From positions 1 through 33,984 of the forward strand of contig JAFGMZ010000032.1 in the NCBI GenBank assembly GCA_016927285.1: DNA of 33,984 nt. The letters run 5' to 3'. A program made the position numbers and the translations under genes. Under the pieces are notes generated by a model. The model worked only from the letters and a program-made list of their open reading frames with translations, ran no database searches and was not told where the DNA came from. This DNA comes from Chlorobiaceae bacterium. GTDB lineage: Bacteria; Bacteroidota; Chlorobiia; Chlorobiales; Chlorobiaceae. Below, piece by piece: positions 9,223-18,400 of the stretch. Within the stretch, counting starts at the first letter, position 1. Each line of letters starts with the position of its first letter.

Positions 9223-9849
9223 TTGGTCTGCCTTATGCCTGGCTACTATCTGATAGTTGCCATATTGCATTCCCGTGATATTGTGAATACAGCGGAGCTT
9301 ACAATTTCCGAAGGGTACCGGAAGCTCGACGATGATATCCTTTATGTGCACTCTCGCCGCTATGCCAGGAGTGAAACAACGTGCCGTTGCTGCCTGCATT
9401 TGTACTACAATCTTACCCGTCGGGCAAGAGCGATTGATGCCTTTAATGAAGCGCTGTTCGCCTACCGGCAGAAGGTCGGGTCCGGCAAACCGGTAGCAGC
9501 TGAGCAGCAGGCCTATGACAAATACTTTATTGTGAAAACACAACCCCGAAACGGGGGGCGACGATCTCTTTTCAATACCGAGGCGAGAGAACACCATAGC
9601 TGCCGGTATGCCGGATTTCAGGCGCTGCTTTCCGGTAGCAGCAAGGATTCTGTCGAGGCAATGCGGGTCTGTCAGGATAAAGGTTCAGTAGAGAACTGTT
9701 TTGATGAGCTGAAGAATACGCTCGATATGAAGCGGTTGCGCATGCATACTTTATCGTCGATCAATGGACGACAGTTTATCCGGTTCATCTCCCGGATCCC
9801 TCATCGTTATAATCTGGCAGGGAAATCAGGGTGTATCGCTGTGCTATGA
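9223..9849 (+). pseudogene. Decayed IS1634/IS4-type transposase fragment (C-terminal part)
   Basis: RRARAIDAFNEALFAYRQKVGSGKPVAAEQQAYDKYFIVKTQPRNG ... CRYAGFQALLSGSSKDSVEAMRVCQDKGSVENCFDELKNTLDMKRLRMHTLSSINGRQFIRFI; no N-terminal catalytic region found upstream, and resemblance is lost at the 3' end. Confidence 0.72.
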
Positions 9850-10087
9850 TGGTTCCATAGCCTTATAGGTTTTGTCTGTAATAATGATATACGCATTGTT
9901 TGTTTTTGTTTCTCTCGCCATTTTTTCTCTTGATTCGTCATGCCCGCACCATATATTTCTGTAGGCACAACGAAGCCGCTGCATAGCTGTATCATGTTTT
10001 TGCTTCGAGAACAATATGGGATCACATCAAAAGAATATACTGTTTTTATAATGTATGCCGGTCGAGCGCCAAGTGCTGACCGGATAG

Positions 10088-10324
10088 CGGGATGTTTCTG
10101 CATTCTTTCGATCCGAGGGGATCAGGGTAACCGTAACGCGGTTATTGCAGTTGTTGCTTGTACTGAAGAGGATACGGCCTTACCGGGATATTTTCAATGT
10201 CAGTCTGCGAGATAAAATGATGTCGGATGTTTATAATAAATATGGTGATCTGTTTTTTATAGTCCAGGCTCACTATACGGTGGGTACGGGTGCATCGGCA
10301 GAATTGGGGCCTGTCGATGTTTGA
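10088..10324 (+). pseudogene. Apparent C-terminal coding remnant of unknown family, opened by an in-frame TAG and ending at a terminator
   Basis: Manual translation RDVSAFFRSEGIRVTVTRLLQLLLVLKRIRPYRDIFNVSLRDKMMSDVYNKYGDLFFIVQAHYTVGTGASAELGPVDV*; no ATG near the 5' end, so absent from the ORF track. Confidence 0.4.
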
Positions 10325-10347
10325 GCGGCCGCCAGGCCGCTTTTTTT
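10324..10347 (+). terminator. Rho-independent terminator
   Basis: AGCGGCC-GCCA-GGCCGCT followed by a T-run. Confidence 0.85.
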
Positions 10348-10497
10348 CTTTGAGCGAAATCCTTCTCACATGGATTTTCCATCGCGCTTTGCTCTGATAC
10401 CAAAAAACTTATATGCAGCATGAACGGTTATTTCAATATAGCGCTGTTTGAACGGATAGCGCTGATTGCGTTTTTATGATCTTACGAGGGGAGGTGT

Positions 10498-11679
10498 ATG
10501 CGGCTTATTCTCATGACAGGCAAAGGCGGGGTTGGAAAGACCTCTATGGCGGCAGCAACAGGATTGCGGTGCGCGGAGCTCGGTTACAAGACCCTGGTGC
10601 TGAGTACCGATCCTGCCCATTCGCTGGCAGACAGTTTCGATATGCCTCTCGGCCATGAAGCCAAACGGATTTGCAACAATCTTTATGGAGCCGAACTCGA
10701 TGTGTTGCAGGAGCTCGAGCAGAACTGGGGATCTGTCAAGCGTTATATTACCGAGGTGCTCCAGGCCAGGGGGCTTGATGCCGTTCAGGCAGAAGAGCTT
10801 GCCATATTGCCGGGAATGGATGAGATTTTCGGGCTTGTGCGGGTGTTTCGACATCACCGGGAGGGTAATTACGATGTCCTTATCATTGATTCTGCTCCGA
10901 CAGGTACAGCATTGAGGCTTCTGAGCATCCCTGAAGTGAGTGGCTGGTACATGCGTAAATTCTATAAGCCAATGGAAAAAGCCGCGCTTTATCTTCGCCC
11001 CCTTGTAGAGCCTTTTTTCAGACCACTTGCCGGTTTTTCTCTTCCAGACAGGGAACTCATGAGCGTGCCGTATGAATTCTACGAACAAATAGCTGCTCTC
11101 GGCAGGATTCTGACAGACAGTGCTGTTACCTCGGTGAGGCTGGTAACCAATCCTGAAAAAATGGTTATCAAAGAGTCTCTGCGTGCCCATGCTTATCTGA
11201 GTCTCTATAATATTTCCGTGGATCTTATTATCGCAAATCGAATTATCCCGCCAGAGGTCAACGATCCGTATTTTACCTACTGGAAAGAAAATCAGACGCA
11301 TTACCGGCAGGAAATTATCGATAATTTCAGCCCATTACCGGTCAAGGAGGTTCCGCTTTATTCTCGTGAGATATGCGGTCTCGATACGCTGGAAAAGCTC
11401 AAATATTTACTCTATCGCGATGAGGATCCGACTCAGGTATATTACCTTCATACTACATTCCAGATAAAGCAGACAGCTGAGGGTTTCAGTCTTGAGCTTT
11501 ATCTTCCAGGTATTCCTCGGGAGCAGATCGATCTGAGTAAAAGCGGGGACGAACTCAATATCCGTATCGGGAATCATCGAAGGAATATGGTGCTTCCTCA
11601 GATGCTCGCCACCCTGCATACGACGGGCGCGGAAATGGAGGGGGAGCGACTGTTCATAAGGTTTGCTGAACGGCGGTGA
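10498..11679 (+). CDS. ArsA/Get3-family ATPase with C-terminal HSP20-like (ArsA_HSP20) domain
   Basis: [57 protein letters not shown]-terminus [47 protein letters not shown]. Confidence 0.92.
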   Translation: MRLILMTGKGGVGKTSMAAATGLRCAELGYKTLVLSTDPAHSLADSFDMPLGHEAKRICNNLYGAELDVLQELEQNWGSVKRYITEVLQARGLDAVQAEELAILPGMDEIFGLVRVFRHHREGNYDVLIIDSAPTGTALRLLSIPEVSGWYMRKFYKPMEKAALYLRPLVEPFFRPLAGFSLPDRELMSVPYEFYEQIAALGRILTDSAVTSVRLVTNPEKMVIKESLRAHAYLSLYNISVDLIIANRIIPPEVNDPYFTYWKENQTHYRQEIIDNFSPLPVKEVPLYSREICGLDTLEKLKYLLYRDEDPTQVYYLHTTFQIKQTAEGFSLELYLPGIPREQIDLSKSGDELNIRIGNHRRNMVLPQMLATLHTTGAEMEGERLFIRFAERR

Positions 11680-11818
11680 TGGATGTTAAGTACAAACAGG
11701 CGACTGCGGCTTGATTCAATAAAAAAAATTGCTGTTTTGATTGGCAATTGTTAATTGTAAATTAAACGTTTTACCAATCAATTCAGATGCCGGATATTAC
11801 ACCGGATAGGAGGTCGAG

Positions 11819-12121
11819 ATGATACAGTTCAGGGTCGGTGATGCCATCGTTTACCATAAGCCGAAAAGCTCTTTTTGTCCCGGTCCCAGGGCAAAGCAGG
11901 TTTTTCCTCTTGAACATGGCGAAGAGTATCACTACGTAGTGGATAAGTTCTGGAAAGTGACCAGGGTCCACAGCGACGGTACGATAGAAGTTACTACCCG
12001 CACCGGAAAAAAACACCAGCTTGAGGCATCGGACCCAAATATCCGGAAAGCCGATATTTTTCATCATTTTGTACACCGTAAGCGGTTTCCACGGTTATCG
12101 GATCCGAAGCTCCGGCATTAA
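11819..12121 (+). CDS. Hypothetical protein (100 aa)
   Basis: Preceded by AGGAGGT-like Shine-Dalgarno (ataggaggtcgag) immediately upstream; coherent composition. Confidence 0.72.
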   Translation: MIQFRVGDAIVYHKPKSSFCPGPRAKQVFPLEHGEEYHYVVDKFWKVTRVHSDGTIEVTTRTGKKHQLEASDPNIRKADIFHHFVHRKRFPRLSDPKLRH

Positions 12122-12131
12122 CCATAGAGGT

Positions 12132-12407
12132 TCATTTCTCCTCGCTTTCTCCAACCTGTTCTGTTCCTGCGCGCAGATGACAGACCTGAGTGTCATACCA
12201 GAGCGGCGTATCATGGCGAAGCATGCTTATTACTACCTGAAATTCCGCAGGGTCTTTGAATATCCGGTTGTCAATCAGTTGGTTGTCTGCATCGTAGAAT
12301 GCTATGCGCCCTTCGTGTTCAGTCAGGTCCCATCTGCTGTAATAACTGGAGATAAGTATATTTGCCATACATGCCAAGTGTTTATTGGTATCGGAATGTT
12401 CCTGCAT
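12132..12407 (-). CDS. Hypothetical protein (91 aa)
   Basis: Coherent ORF ANILISSYYSRWDLTEHEGRIAFYDADNQLIDNRIF, convergent with the 11819 ORF. Confidence 0.6.
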   Translation of the reverse strand: MQEHSDTNKHLACMANILISSYYSRWDLTEHEGRIAFYDADNQLIDNRIFKDPAEFQVVISMLRHDTPLWYDTQVCHLRAGTEQVGESEEK

Positions 12408-12443
12408 TGATTCCCTTTTTTTCCCGGATACGTGCCTGCTGTA

Positions 12444-13778
12444 TCAGGGTTTACTGAATATCGCTCCCCGCTGTACCGCCCAGTCGGCAGTTGCTTTTTT
12501 CCCGGAAGGCAGTACGGTTTCTGCAGTGATTACGGCATTATTCAGGTTTGTATCCATCATGGTTGCATCCCTGAGCACTGCGCCAGAGAGATCGGCATCT
12601 TCAAGATCGGCATCAAATAGTGATGCGCCAGTCAGGTTTGCTCCCCGGAGGTTTGCGCCTGTCAATATGGCGCCATACAGGTTTGCTTTCGTGAGGTCGG
12701 CGCCGCTGAGATTGGCTTTTTTCAGGAATGTCCGGTCGAAGTTCGCTTTTTGCAGCTTTGCATTGTTCAGTTTTGCCCCTTTCATGTCGGCTTTCTGGAA
12801 ATTGGCCGCACTGAAATCGCCACCTTCCATGATCGCATCGTCAAGGTTCGCATCCTCGAAATCCGCTCCTGCCATTGACGCCCGTTGCAGGTTAACCCCT
12901 TTGAGTTCGACATCTTCAAGCTTCTCGGCTTTCAGGTCAACGGGCATTCCGGGATTGTTGCTTCGCATTTCGTTCCAGGACGCCACATCTTCTACCAGTA
13001 ATTCCTGTGGCTTTGGTTTTGCCGGCGGTGCTGATTTATCGGCATGCAGATGGTTTTTCGTCGAAGGCCGGGGAAGAAAGGCCGGCTCGGCCTGCACCGG
13101 GTAAACGGGCGATGTCATATCTGTTTCACGGAAAAAGCGGGCTTTATGTATCGATGCCCAGCTTCCAGTTGCTCGTTCGCCGGAAGGCGTTATGGTGTTG
13201 TTCGACACCAGGGCACCGCTCAGATCGGCCAAAGCTAAAAATGTCGCACCCTTGAAGCTCGCACCTTTAAGGTTGGCATTCTGCAGATTCGCTTCGAACA
13301 GTACTGAACCCGACAGGTTCGCTCCTGAGAGGTCGGCATCTTCCAGTACTGCCCATCTCAGGTTGACATCCTGAAGGTTTGCCATGCGGAACGACGCTCC
13401 TTTCATGAACGAGTTTTTCAGGTTCGCTTTAGCGAGCGAGGCGCCGGAGAGGTCGGCGTCTTTCAGATCGGCTTTTTTTATGAAAGCCATGGCGAGGTTC
13501 GATTGCTGAAGTTTTGCTCGGTTAAGATTCGCTCCGCTCAGTTCTGCACGTATGAGAGAGACATTCATCAGGTTTGCATCTTTCAGGTCGGCGTCCTCGA
13601 GCTTAGCCTTGTTCAGGTCAACGGTCAGCGAGGGGTCAGATTGTCGGATGGATTGCCACTCGTCTCTCTTGTCCATAAGCAGCCTCACAGCATAAGGGTC
13701 GGCGGCATAACCTGTTGCAGATAGTGCAGAGCAGGCGGCGAGCAGCATAGCGCGTAACAGTGAGCGGTTCCGGTTCAT
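12444..13778 (-). CDS. Secreted pentapeptide-repeat protein with two-fold internal duplication
   Basis: Many A(D/N)LxX units (ANLSGADLTKANLYGAILTGANLRGANLTGASL) after a signal peptide. Confidence 0.92.
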   Translation of the reverse strand: MNRNRSLLRAMLLAACSALSATGYAADPYAVRLLMDKRDEWQSIRQSDPSLTVDLNKAKLEDADLKDANLMNVSLIRAELSGANLNRAKLQQSNLAMAFIKKADLKDADLSGASLAKANLKNSFMKGASFRMANLQDVNLRWAVLEDADLSGANLSGSVLFEANLQNANLKGASFKGATFLALADLSGALVSNNTITPSGERATGSWASIHKARFFRETDMTSPVYPVQAEPAFLPRPSTKNHLHADKSAPPAKPKPQELLVEDVASWNEMRSNNPGMPVDLKAEKLEDVELKGVNLQRASMAGADFEDANLDDAIMEGGDFSAANFQKADMKGAKLNNAKLQKANFDRTFLKKANLSGADLTKANLYGAILTGANLRGANLTGASLFDADLEDADLSGAVLRDATMMDTNLNNAVITAETVLPSGKKATADWAVQRGAIFSKP

Positions 13779-13972
13779 AATGAATGTGATGAAGTGTCGT
13801 AAGCAGTACTCGATGAGCCTGTCGATTCTGCAATGAATGGAAATTTCTCTATTTCGAAAAGTAAAGAAAAGAGGGTATATGTCCGGAAACTTTCTTGGCC
13901 TGTGTTCCGTTTTCTTATTTATAATTATTCAATATAATTCCGATAATGTTCGTAAAGATGGAGTTTTCAATT

Positions 13973-14671
13973 ATGGATGCGAAATCATCATATAAAGGTA
14001 AAGTGCTTGTGGCAGGAGCAACAGGAAAGACGGGCCAGTGGGTCGTCAAGCGATTGCAGCATTACGGCGTACCTGTGAAAGTTCTGGTGCGTTCAGAAGA
14101 AAAAGCCCGGATTTTCGGGGGTTCAGTTGAAGTTGCCGTAGGCCATGTACAGGATAGCAATGCGGTTGCGGCGGCAGTCAAAGGGTGTGATGCGGTTATT
14201 TCTGCTCTGGGTTCAAGCTCGTTTTCGGGGGAGGCATCTCCATCGGAAGTTGACAGAGATGGCGTCATAAGGCTTGCCGATGAGGCCGTAAAAGCGGGAG
14301 TCGCACATTTCGGTCTGGTCAGTTCCATTGCGGTGACAAAATGGTTCCATCCGCTAAATCTGTTTGCCGGGGTGCTTTTCATGAAACATGCGGGCGAGGA
14401 GCATGTCCGCGAGCTTTTTTCCGGAGAGGGCCGGAGTTATACGATCGTTCGTCCTGGCGGATTGAAGGACGGCGAGCCTATGCAGTTCAGACTTCATGTC
14501 GATCAGGGCGACAGGATATGGAATGGTTCGACAAACCGTTCAGATGTGGCTGAATTGCTTGTGCTTTCGCTCTGGAATCCGAAAGCCAGAAACAGGACCT
14601 TCGAAGTCATCAATGAGGCGGAAGAACTTCAGGATACCCTGAATCCCTATTATGAAAAGCTTGCCGGGTAG
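13973..14671 (+). CDS. NAD(P)-binding atypical SDR (NmrA-like)
   Basis: KVLVAGATGKTGQWVVKRLQHYGVPVKVLVRSEEKA; start could also be 13946 or 13958. Confidence 0.87.
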   Translation: MDAKSSYKGKVLVAGATGKTGQWVVKRLQHYGVPVKVLVRSEEKARIFGGSVEVAVGHVQDSNAVAAAVKGCDAVISALGSSSFSGEASPSEVDRDGVIRLADEAVKAGVAHFGLVSSIAVTKWFHPLNLFAGVLFMKHAGEEHVRELFSGEGRSYTIVRPGGLKDGEPMQFRLHVDQGDRIWNGSTNRSDVAELLVLSLWNPKARNRTFEVINEAEELQDTLNPYYEKLAG

Positions 14672-14682
14672 TTGAAGCATGA

Positions 14683-14713
14683 AAAAAGCCCTCTTATCAA
14701 AAGAGGGCTTTTT
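14683..14713. terminator. Bidirectional intrinsic terminator between convergent SDR and csmE-like gene
   Basis: AAAAAGCCCTCTT-ATCAA-AAGAGGGCTTTTT. Confidence 0.92.
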
Positions 14714-14738
14714 ATATATCGATAGTATTAACCGGCCT

Positions 14739-14993
14739 TCAGTCCTTGAAGCGGGACTCAATATCTTTTGCCGGAATCGCATAACCGGACCGCTCCGGAG
14801 AAGATCCTCTGAGGCCGGCAGAAGTCCCGCCACCGTAGAGGTGAGGATAGGCGTTCTCTCCGAGGCGTTTGGTGGTTTTGCCTACATTTTCAAGAGCATC
14901 TCCGACAACCCACCAGTGGCCGTCAATGAACACTTCGAGAAACCTTCCATATGCGGCAGCTCCCTGAACAAATGCTCCTGAATTGCTGTTCAT
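14739..14993 (-). CDS. csmE: Chlorosome envelope protein of the CsmA/CsmE family, best matching CsmE
   Basis: GAAAYGRFLEVFIDGHWWVVGDALENVGKTTKRLGENAYPHLYGGG parallels the CsmA core (GRIFEVMVEGHWETVG...NAYGSMGG) with extra length. Confidence 0.82.
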   Translation of the reverse strand: MNSNSGAFVQGAAAYGRFLEVFIDGHWWVVGDALENVGKTTKRLGENAYPHLYGGGTSAGLRGSSPERSGYAIPAKDIESRFKD

Positions 14994-15101
14994 GCTCTTT
15001 TTTCTTCTGAGGCGTTGTGAGAAACCATATAAATTCTTATCTGAATTTAGAAAAATAATCGGCGATACGCAAAATGTTTCTTTTCGGCAACTGAAGATGC
15101 A

Positions 15102-15461
15102 TCACAAGCTTTTTATCACGCTCAGCAGCTCCTGCCGACCAAATGGTTTTTTCAGCGTTGCATGAGCGCCGATGGCGTCTGCAATGAGCAGGTAATTTTC
15201 CGGCCCTACTTTACCGCCTCCAGACATGGCGATGATTTTCACCATCGGCCAGTTTTTCCGGATCTCTCCAATTGTTTCTATTCCCTCCTTTTCAGGCATG
15301 ATGAGGTCAGTGATGACATGCGAGATATTTTCACTGTTATGCATTGCGGCGATTCCTTCCTTGCCGTTGCAGGCACAGATCACATTGTAGCCATCCGATA
15401 CCAGTAGTTTACAGACGAATTTACGGACGGCCTCATCATCTTCGATAACAAGAATTCTCAT
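15102..15461 (-). CDS. Single-domain response regulator (CheY-like receiver)
   Basis: MRILVIEDDEAVRKFV ... VITDLIMPEKEG ... ATLKKPF. Confidence 0.92.
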   Translation of the reverse strand: MRILVIEDDEAVRKFVCKLLVSDGYNVICACNGKEGIAAMHNSENISHVITDLIMPEKEGIETIGEIRKNWPMVKIIAMSGGGKVGPENYLLIADAIGAHATLKKPFGRQELLSVIKSL

Positions 15462-18400
15462 GGTTTCTGATTGATCAATTCGTTGATGGCTGATGCCAGC
15501 GGTTGCATTTTTACTGGTTTTTTGAGGATTTTAATAATGCCATAGTAATCGAGCGGTCTTGAATGATCAATATCTTTTCCGTAACCGGTCATGAGCATTA
15601 TGGGGAGCGACGGGTTGATGCTATGGATTTTTTTCGCTAATTCTATGCCGGTCATTTCCGGCATGGTAAGATCAGTAATAAGTATATCGAAAAAATCTGT
15701 TTTCTTTTTGAAAAGTTCAAGCGCATCAACCGGCGAATTGCAGGTTTCAGTATGATAGCCCAGTCTGGAAAGCATCAGGGCGATCATTTTTGTCGTAGCC
15801 GGTTCATCATCGATAAACAGGATGCTGCCGCTTCCTTGCGGGATCAAGTTTGCCGTTTCGATGTTTTCAACGTCTTTGTCGATGACCGGCAGGAAAATAC
15901 GGAAGGTTGATCCTGCGCCTTCATGGCTTTCTACGGTTATCGCTCCTTTACAGCTTTTGATGATCCCGTGTACGACAGGAAGTCCAAGCCCAGTCCCTTT
16001 GTTGACCGGCTTTGTCGTGAAAAACGGTTCGAACAGACGTTCCATGGTGGCGTTGCTCATGCCTGTGCCGGTATCCTTTACAGAAAGCATGATGCAATCT
16101 TCTCCCTGAAGCGATGATTCCGGATAATCAGGATGATCAGACGTAACATCTCTCAGTTCTATGGTGATGGTTCCAACTGAGTTTTCCAGGGCATGAAATG
16201 CATTGGTGCAGAGGTTCACGATTACCTGGTGCATTTGAGATGGATCGGCCAGAACATTTCTGCATGTATCGTCGATATGCTGCTGTATGGAAATTGTTGA
16301 AGGAATCGATGCCCGTAGCAGTTTGAGCGCTTCCTTGAGGATTGCCTGCAGGCAAACCGGTCCAGGATTATTTTCCTCGGGTCGGCTGAATGTCAGAATC
16401 TGCGAGACAAGGTTTTTTGCCCGTTCGGCTGCCGTCATGATTTCCTGTATATACTCAGCAACAGGGTCTTCGGCAGAAAGGCTGGTCAATGCCATTTCGG
16501 CATAGCCCAGTATCGGCACCAGAATATTGTTGAAATCGTGGGCGATTCCTCCCGCAAGGGTGCCGATTGTTTCGAGTTTCTGGTTTTTTCTCAGATTCGC
16601 TTCAAAGAGCATTTTTCTCTCATCTTCGGCTATCCGTTCGGTAACGTCGATCAGAATGCCGTCAATGCCCCGATAGTCGCCTTCGGGTGTGAATATCGAT
16701 GATCTGCGGTCCTCTATCCACCTGATAGAACCATCTTCGGTAAACATTCTGTAAATAATTACGCACGATGCCTTGTGCTCACGGAGCATTCTGTTCGTTT
16801 CCCGTACCATGTCGCGATCATCGGGATGGATGATTGTCATTGCTGTTCTCATCGGTTCCGGCGATTCGGCGACTTTCAGCAGGTACTTGTATTCAGCCGC
16901 CATACTGAGGAATCTGATTGCGCCGTTGGCTTCGATACGATAGACTGAGCCGGGAATATTGTCGATGATAGATTTGGATTCCTGGCTGATTCTTTTTTGA
17001 ACGGCGCTTTCCCTGAGGGCTTCTTCGGCTTTTTTCAGAGATGTGAGGTCAACCACGATCCCTCTTCCTCCGGTTACGACGCCGTTTTTTGTGACAGGCG
17101 AGCTATAAAGCATACCGGGGAATACCGTACCGTTCTTTCTTAGGCCCGTAAGCTCGATGGTCTCGGATTTTTCCTGCAAAATCATCCCGAGCGTTTGTTC
17201 GAGGATCTGTCTTTCTTCCGGCAAGCATAAACGGAATGCCGAAAAACCCGAGTCGAACTCATCGGCAGAATATCCGAATAAGTCAAGACTTTTCCTGTTA
17301 TGGTAGCTGATCAGCCCATTGGTATCGGTTTCCAGCACGGAGAGCGGGAGAAACTCGGTCAACTCTCTGAATCGCAGTTCGCTTTCCTTCAGGGCCGATT
17401 CGCTTTGTATTCTTTCGTTGATATCTCTGCTGATGCCGAAAAGTACAGGTTGTCCATTCCAGATTCCGGGGTTGATTTTTGTTTCTACCGGAATCAGTTC
17501 GCCTGATTTGGTCAGCAGGGGAACGAGGCAGACGGTTTGTTTTCCTGCAATCATCCGCTCGATGTTGCGCATTGCCTCATCTTTCCGGTCAGGGGGATGT
17601 GTTTTCAGGACATGCATGCCGCAGAGTTCCTGATCGGTGTAGCCGAGCGCCTCCCGACATGTATGATTGGTATGCAGAATCGTGCCGTTCGTATCGACGA
17701 TAAAGAGCATGTCGTCGATAGTATTGAATAGTGTCTCAAGGTTTCTGTTCGCAGTATTGATCAGTTCTTCATGTTCTGCCTGCACGATGGCCGCTCCAAT
17801 CTGGGATGCGACGGTTTCAAGAGCTGTCCTGGAAAATTCAGGCACCGCCTCGAGTGAGTGGGATGCGACGTTGAGGCTCGCGATCACTTTTTTTCTGCTG
17901 ACGATTGGCAGTATGGCAATCGCTTTAAGGCCTTCGCCCCGGATAATACTGACCGAATTCGCAGGTATATCGGCCATTAATGAGTACACGGCTTTGCCCT
18001 TCAGGATGAGCCGGCACTGCTCCGAATCCAAAGGGTAGGACGAGGCTGCTGTCAGGAAGCTTTCCGGCAGACCTGCGCTTGCCGCGAGTTGCATGCAGTT
18101 GTCAGTGTCCTTAAAGAGGTAGATGCCTCCGCAATCCATGCCGGATATTTCCAGTGCGGTATGCAGGCAGTTATCGAGGGTCTCCTCAATCGACGATGAG
18201 GCGCTGAGCTTCAGCGCAAGATCCAGTTGGTGCTGTATGAGCAACTCAATCTGTTTTCTTTGCAGCGCATTGGCGATGATCCCTCCGGCAAGCTTGAGCA
18301 CCGAAGCGTTTTCTTCGCTCCATTGTCGTTCTTGGGTTACGGCATCGAAACCTACATAACCGAACGGTATCGAGCCTGAGATAAGCGGGATGAGAATCAG

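Noticed and set aside
9850-10215. ORFs in both strands (e.g. 9940..10215 +, 9807..10103 -) as possible new genes
   Set aside because: No coherent protein pattern or conserved motif; region looks like decayed sequence around the transposase remnant.
12444-13778. Repeated AGGTTNGC / TCGGC motifs looking like an intergenic repeat array
   Set aside because: Explained by pentapeptide-repeat codons on the minus strand.
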